Positions 3,809 to 6,215 of a DNA stretch of 6,215 nt are shown here, in pieces. This DNA comes from Mucilaginibacter sp. UBA4741. GTDB taxonomy: Bacteria; Bacteroidota; Bacteroidia; Sphingobacteriales; Sphingobacteriaceae. Each line of letters begins with the position of its first letter. Position 1 is the first letter of the stretch. The stretch is taken from NCBI GenBank assembly GCA_002403905.1, contig DHIR01000018.1, positions 802 through 7,016 of the forward strand. The letters run 5' to 3'. The translations under genes were made by a program, and so were the position numbers. Under the pieces are notes generated by a model that saw only the letters and a list, made by a program, of their open reading frames with translations, did no database searches and had not been told where the DNA came from.

Positions 3809-6208
3809 GTGTATAGTATCCTCAAAAAAGAAATAATTGCTTACCTCAGTTCATTAGTAGCCTATGTTACTATTGGCGTGTTCTTATTAGTGCTGGGCCT
3901 GTTTTTATGGGTGTTCCCAGATTCATCAATTTTAGATTACGGCTACGCCGGACTGGACAGTTTGTTTAGCACCGCGCCCTACCTGTTCATGTTCCTCATC
4001 CCGGCCATTACCATGCGGTCGTTGGCCGAAGAACGTAAAGAAGGCACATTCGAATTGTTATTAACCCGCCCGTTAAGCCATCTGCAAATTGTGCTGGGCA
4101 AATATTTTGCCGCGGTAATATTGGTGCTGTTTGCATTGCTGCCAACGCTTACTTATTACTACTCGGTTTATATATTAGGCACCCCGCAGGGCAATATTGA
4201 TAGCGGCGCGGTAATAGGCTCGTACATCGGATTGTTTTTATTGGGCGCGGCTTTCGCGGCTATTGGTTTATTTGCATCGGCTATTACTAAAAATCAAATC
4301 ATCGCTTTTACCATAGCCCTTTTTCTATGTTTCTTTTTTTACAACGGATTTGATTCGCTAAGCGGATTGCTTTCCCTGCAAAGTTCGGGCATACAAAGTT
4401 TAGGCATTACAGAGCATTATCAGTCTATCAGTCGTGGTGTTTTAGATACCCGCGACCTGTCTTACTTTATCATATTAGCTACGCTGTTTATTTGGTTCAC
4501 CTTATTCGCGCTTTTAAAGCAGCAGCAAAAAAGCTTGGGTAAAAATATTACCTCAGGTATATTCTTGTTGATCATCAGCCTTACTATTTTAACCAACTTA
4601 ACCTTTACCCGGTTTGACTTTACAAAAGAGGGCCGCTATACCATATCGCAGGCAAGCCGTAATGTTTTGGATAGCCTGGCTGCACCTGTAAAAGTCACCG
4701 TGTATTTGCAGGGCGATTTAACCGGAGGCATGAAACGCTTGCAACGCGCCACTAATGATATGTTGACCGACCTGCAAGCCTACAGTCACCGCAAGCTGCA
4801 ATTTGAGTTTGTAGACCCGCTGAAAGGCGTAGCCACCGAGCAGCAAGAACATACTATTAATGATCTGCAGGCCCGTGGCGTTGAGCCTACTGCCCTAAGT
4901 GTAAAGACGGATGACGGCGTAACACAAAAAACTATTTTCCCAAGTGCGGTAGTATCAGCCAATGGCAAAGAAATACCAGTTAAGCTACTATACCAGCAAA
5001 CACAAATGGGTTTGAGTGCCGATGAGGTTTTAAATAATTCTATCCAAAACCTGGAGTATGCTTTTACATCAGCCATAAAAAAAGTAATGCGTGGGGGTAA
5101 GCCGCAAATAGGTTTCACAACCGGGCACGATGAGCTGAACGATGTGCAATTAAATGATGCCATGAAATCTCTGTCGGATGGTTTTGAGGTGGGCAGGGTT
5201 GATCTGAAAAGTATTCCGTTTGATAGTCTGTTGAAGATCAAACTGATGGTTGTAGCCAAACCCGAAAAGCCATTTACCGAGCCGGAGAAATTCAAACTGG
5301 ATCAATACCTGATGCGCGGCGGCAAAATACTTTGGACGATAGACCAGGTTAATGCCGAACTGGATAGCCTGCGTGGCCATGGCGGCGAACAACTGGCGTT
5401 CGCCAAACAGTTAAATTTGGACGACCAGCTATTTGTTTATGGCATCCGCATAAATTATGATCTGATAGCCGACTTGAGCGCCGCGCAGATACCTATCAGT
5501 ACTGGCAATATAGGTGGGCAAGCGCAGATACAAATGGTACCCTGGTTATTTTACCCCATATTTATGCCGCTTGCTAAACATCCAATAGTTAAAAACCTGG
5601 ATGGCATATACGGCGAATTTGTAAGCACTATTGATGTGTTGGATATTCGTAATGTTAATAAAACAGTGCTGCTGGCATCATCGCCTTATAATAAAAGTTT
5701 AAAGGCCCCGCACATGCTGTCGTTACAGGCTATTGAGCAGCAACCCGACCCCAAGGCATTCCAAAGCATACCAAAAACTATTGCTGTTTTATTGGAGGGT
5801 AAGTTTATGTCCGACTTTAAAAACCGCCCGTTGCCCGAAGGTTTGGGCGAGAATATTGCGATACAAAACGAAAGCAAGCCAACCAAAATGATTGTAATAA
5901 GCGATGGCGATGTGTTTAAAAATCAGGTAGCTGCGGATGGATCACCCTACCCGTTGGGTTATGACCATTATAGCCGACAAACATACGGTAACAAGAATTT
6001 ATTGCTCAATATTGCTGATTATATGACTGACGATTCGGGCCTTATCGCTTTGCGAAATAAAGAAATTAGACTGCGCCTGCTTAACCGGGCCAGGGTGCGC
6101 AACGAGAAATTATACTGGCAGATTATTAATACAATTATTCCTTTGTTATTAGTGTTAATATTTGCTATTTTTCAACATTATACGCGCAAGCGAAAGTATG
6201 CTCATTAA
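3809..6208 (+). CDS. GldF-GldG fusion: gliding-type ABC permease joined to its auxiliary protein
   Basis: Inner-membrane component of the gliding-type ABC transporter, combining the ABC-2 permease GldF and the GIFT-domain protein GldG. Residues 1 to about 245 are GldF: six predicted helices at roughly 17-37, 53-69, 98-122, 137-158, 163-180 and 218-236, with the ABC-2 block EERKEGTFELLLTRP (74-88). Residues from about 246 are GldG: a helix at 248-266, then RFDFTKEGRYTIS (268-280), a large extracytoplasmic region with YLQGDL (299-304), GFTTGHDEL (435-443), GGKILWTID (504-512) and VISDGDVF (696-703), and a C-terminal helix at about 772-790 with a basic tail. The length (799) nearly equals separate GldF (about 240) plus GldG (about 560), so neither half is truncated. 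The start is GTG, forced by an in-frame TAA at 3797-3799; MYSILKKEI is the expected GldF N-terminus. The stop lies 7 bases before the window end. Confidence 0.88.
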   Translation: MYSILKKEIIAYLSSLVAYVTIGVFLLVLGLFLWVFPDSSILDYGYAGLDSLFSTAPYLFMFLIPAITMRSLAEERKEGTFELLLTRPLSHLQIVLGKYFAAVILVLFALLPTLTYYYSVYILGTPQGNIDSGAVIGSYIGLFLLGAAFAAIGLFASAITKNQIIAFTIALFLCFFFYNGFDSLSGLLSLQSSGIQSLGITEHYQSISRGVLDTRDLSYFIILATLFIWFTLFALLKQQQKSLGKNITSGIFLLIISLTILTNLTFTRFDFTKEGRYTISQASRNVLDSLAAPVKVTVYLQGDLTGGMKRLQRATNDMLTDLQAYSHRKLQFEFVDPLKGVATEQQEHTINDLQARGVEPTALSVKTDDGVTQKTIFPSAVVSANGKEIPVKLLYQQTQMGLSADEVLNNSIQNLEYAFTSAIKKVMRGGKPQIGFTTGHDELNDVQLNDAMKSLSDGFEVGRVDLKSIPFDSLLKIKLMVVAKPEKPFTEPEKFKLDQYLMRGGKILWTIDQVNAELDSLRGHGGEQLAFAKQLNLDDQLFVYGIRINYDLIADLSAAQIPISTGNIGGQAQIQMVPWLFYPIFMPLAKHPIVKNLDGIYGEFVSTIDVLDIRNVNKTVLLASSPYNKSLKAPHMLSLQAIEQQPDPKAFQSIPKTIAVLLEGKFMSDFKNRPLPEGLGENIAIQNESKPTKMIVISDGDVFKNQVAADGSPYPLGYDHYSRQTYGNKNLLLNIADYMTDDSGLIALRNKEIRLRLLNRARVRNEKLYWQIINTIIPLLLVLIFAIFQHYTRKRKYAH

Positions 6209-6215
6209 ATTTTAT

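Noticed and set aside
4786..5295. 169-residue open frame on the minus strand inside the GldG part
   Set aside because: It lies wholly opposite a clearly coding gene with good family motifs, is rich in Ser/Cys/Phe as shadow frames usually are, and has no recognisable domain.

Overview
The window looks chromosomal and comes from a member of the Bacteroidota, most likely the Sphingobacteriaceae (Mucilaginibacter/Pedobacter-like). This rests on gliding-type (Gld) ABC transporter genes, promoter-like boxes of the Bacteroidota TAnnTTTG type, start codons without a clear Shine-Dalgarno sequence, and moderate GC with AT-rich intergenic regions. The genus is an inference from style, not from a marker gene. 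All five recognisable genes lie on the + strand.

Layout. Positions 1-425 hold no gene. They contain a cluster of REP-like palindromes (1-115), a 131-bp multi-hairpin element bounded by 9-bp inverted arms (132-262), and a promoter and leader. Next is a complete DEAD-box RNA helicase of the RhlE type (426-1742) with a Gly/Arg-rich tail. A nested direct/inverted repeat (1743-1815) separates it from a small membrane-anchored coiled-coil division protein of the DivIC/FtsB family (1895-2185). A 180-bp gap with two GC-rich hairpins follows. Then come a compact GldA-type ABC ATPase (2366-3073), a small outer-membrane beta-barrel protein (3149-3673) ending in a strong intrinsic terminator (3692-3726), and a 799-residue GldF-GldG fusion starting at GTG (3809-6208). 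The window ends 7 bases after that stop.

How the genes relate. The ATPase and the fused permease/auxiliary protein together supply all three parts (A, F, G) of the gliding-type ABC transporter first defined in Flavobacterium johnsoniae. Here they are not one operon: a separately promoted and terminated barrel gene lies between them, and each transporter gene appears to have its own start signals. RhlE and DivIC are housekeeping functions (RNA remodelling, septum formation) with no evident link to the transporter.

No clearly new system is visible. The points most worth checking are the gldF-gldG fusion, the GldA that lacks the usual region between the ATPase core and its C-terminal motif, a possibly leaderless gldA transcript, and the structured intergenic repeats.
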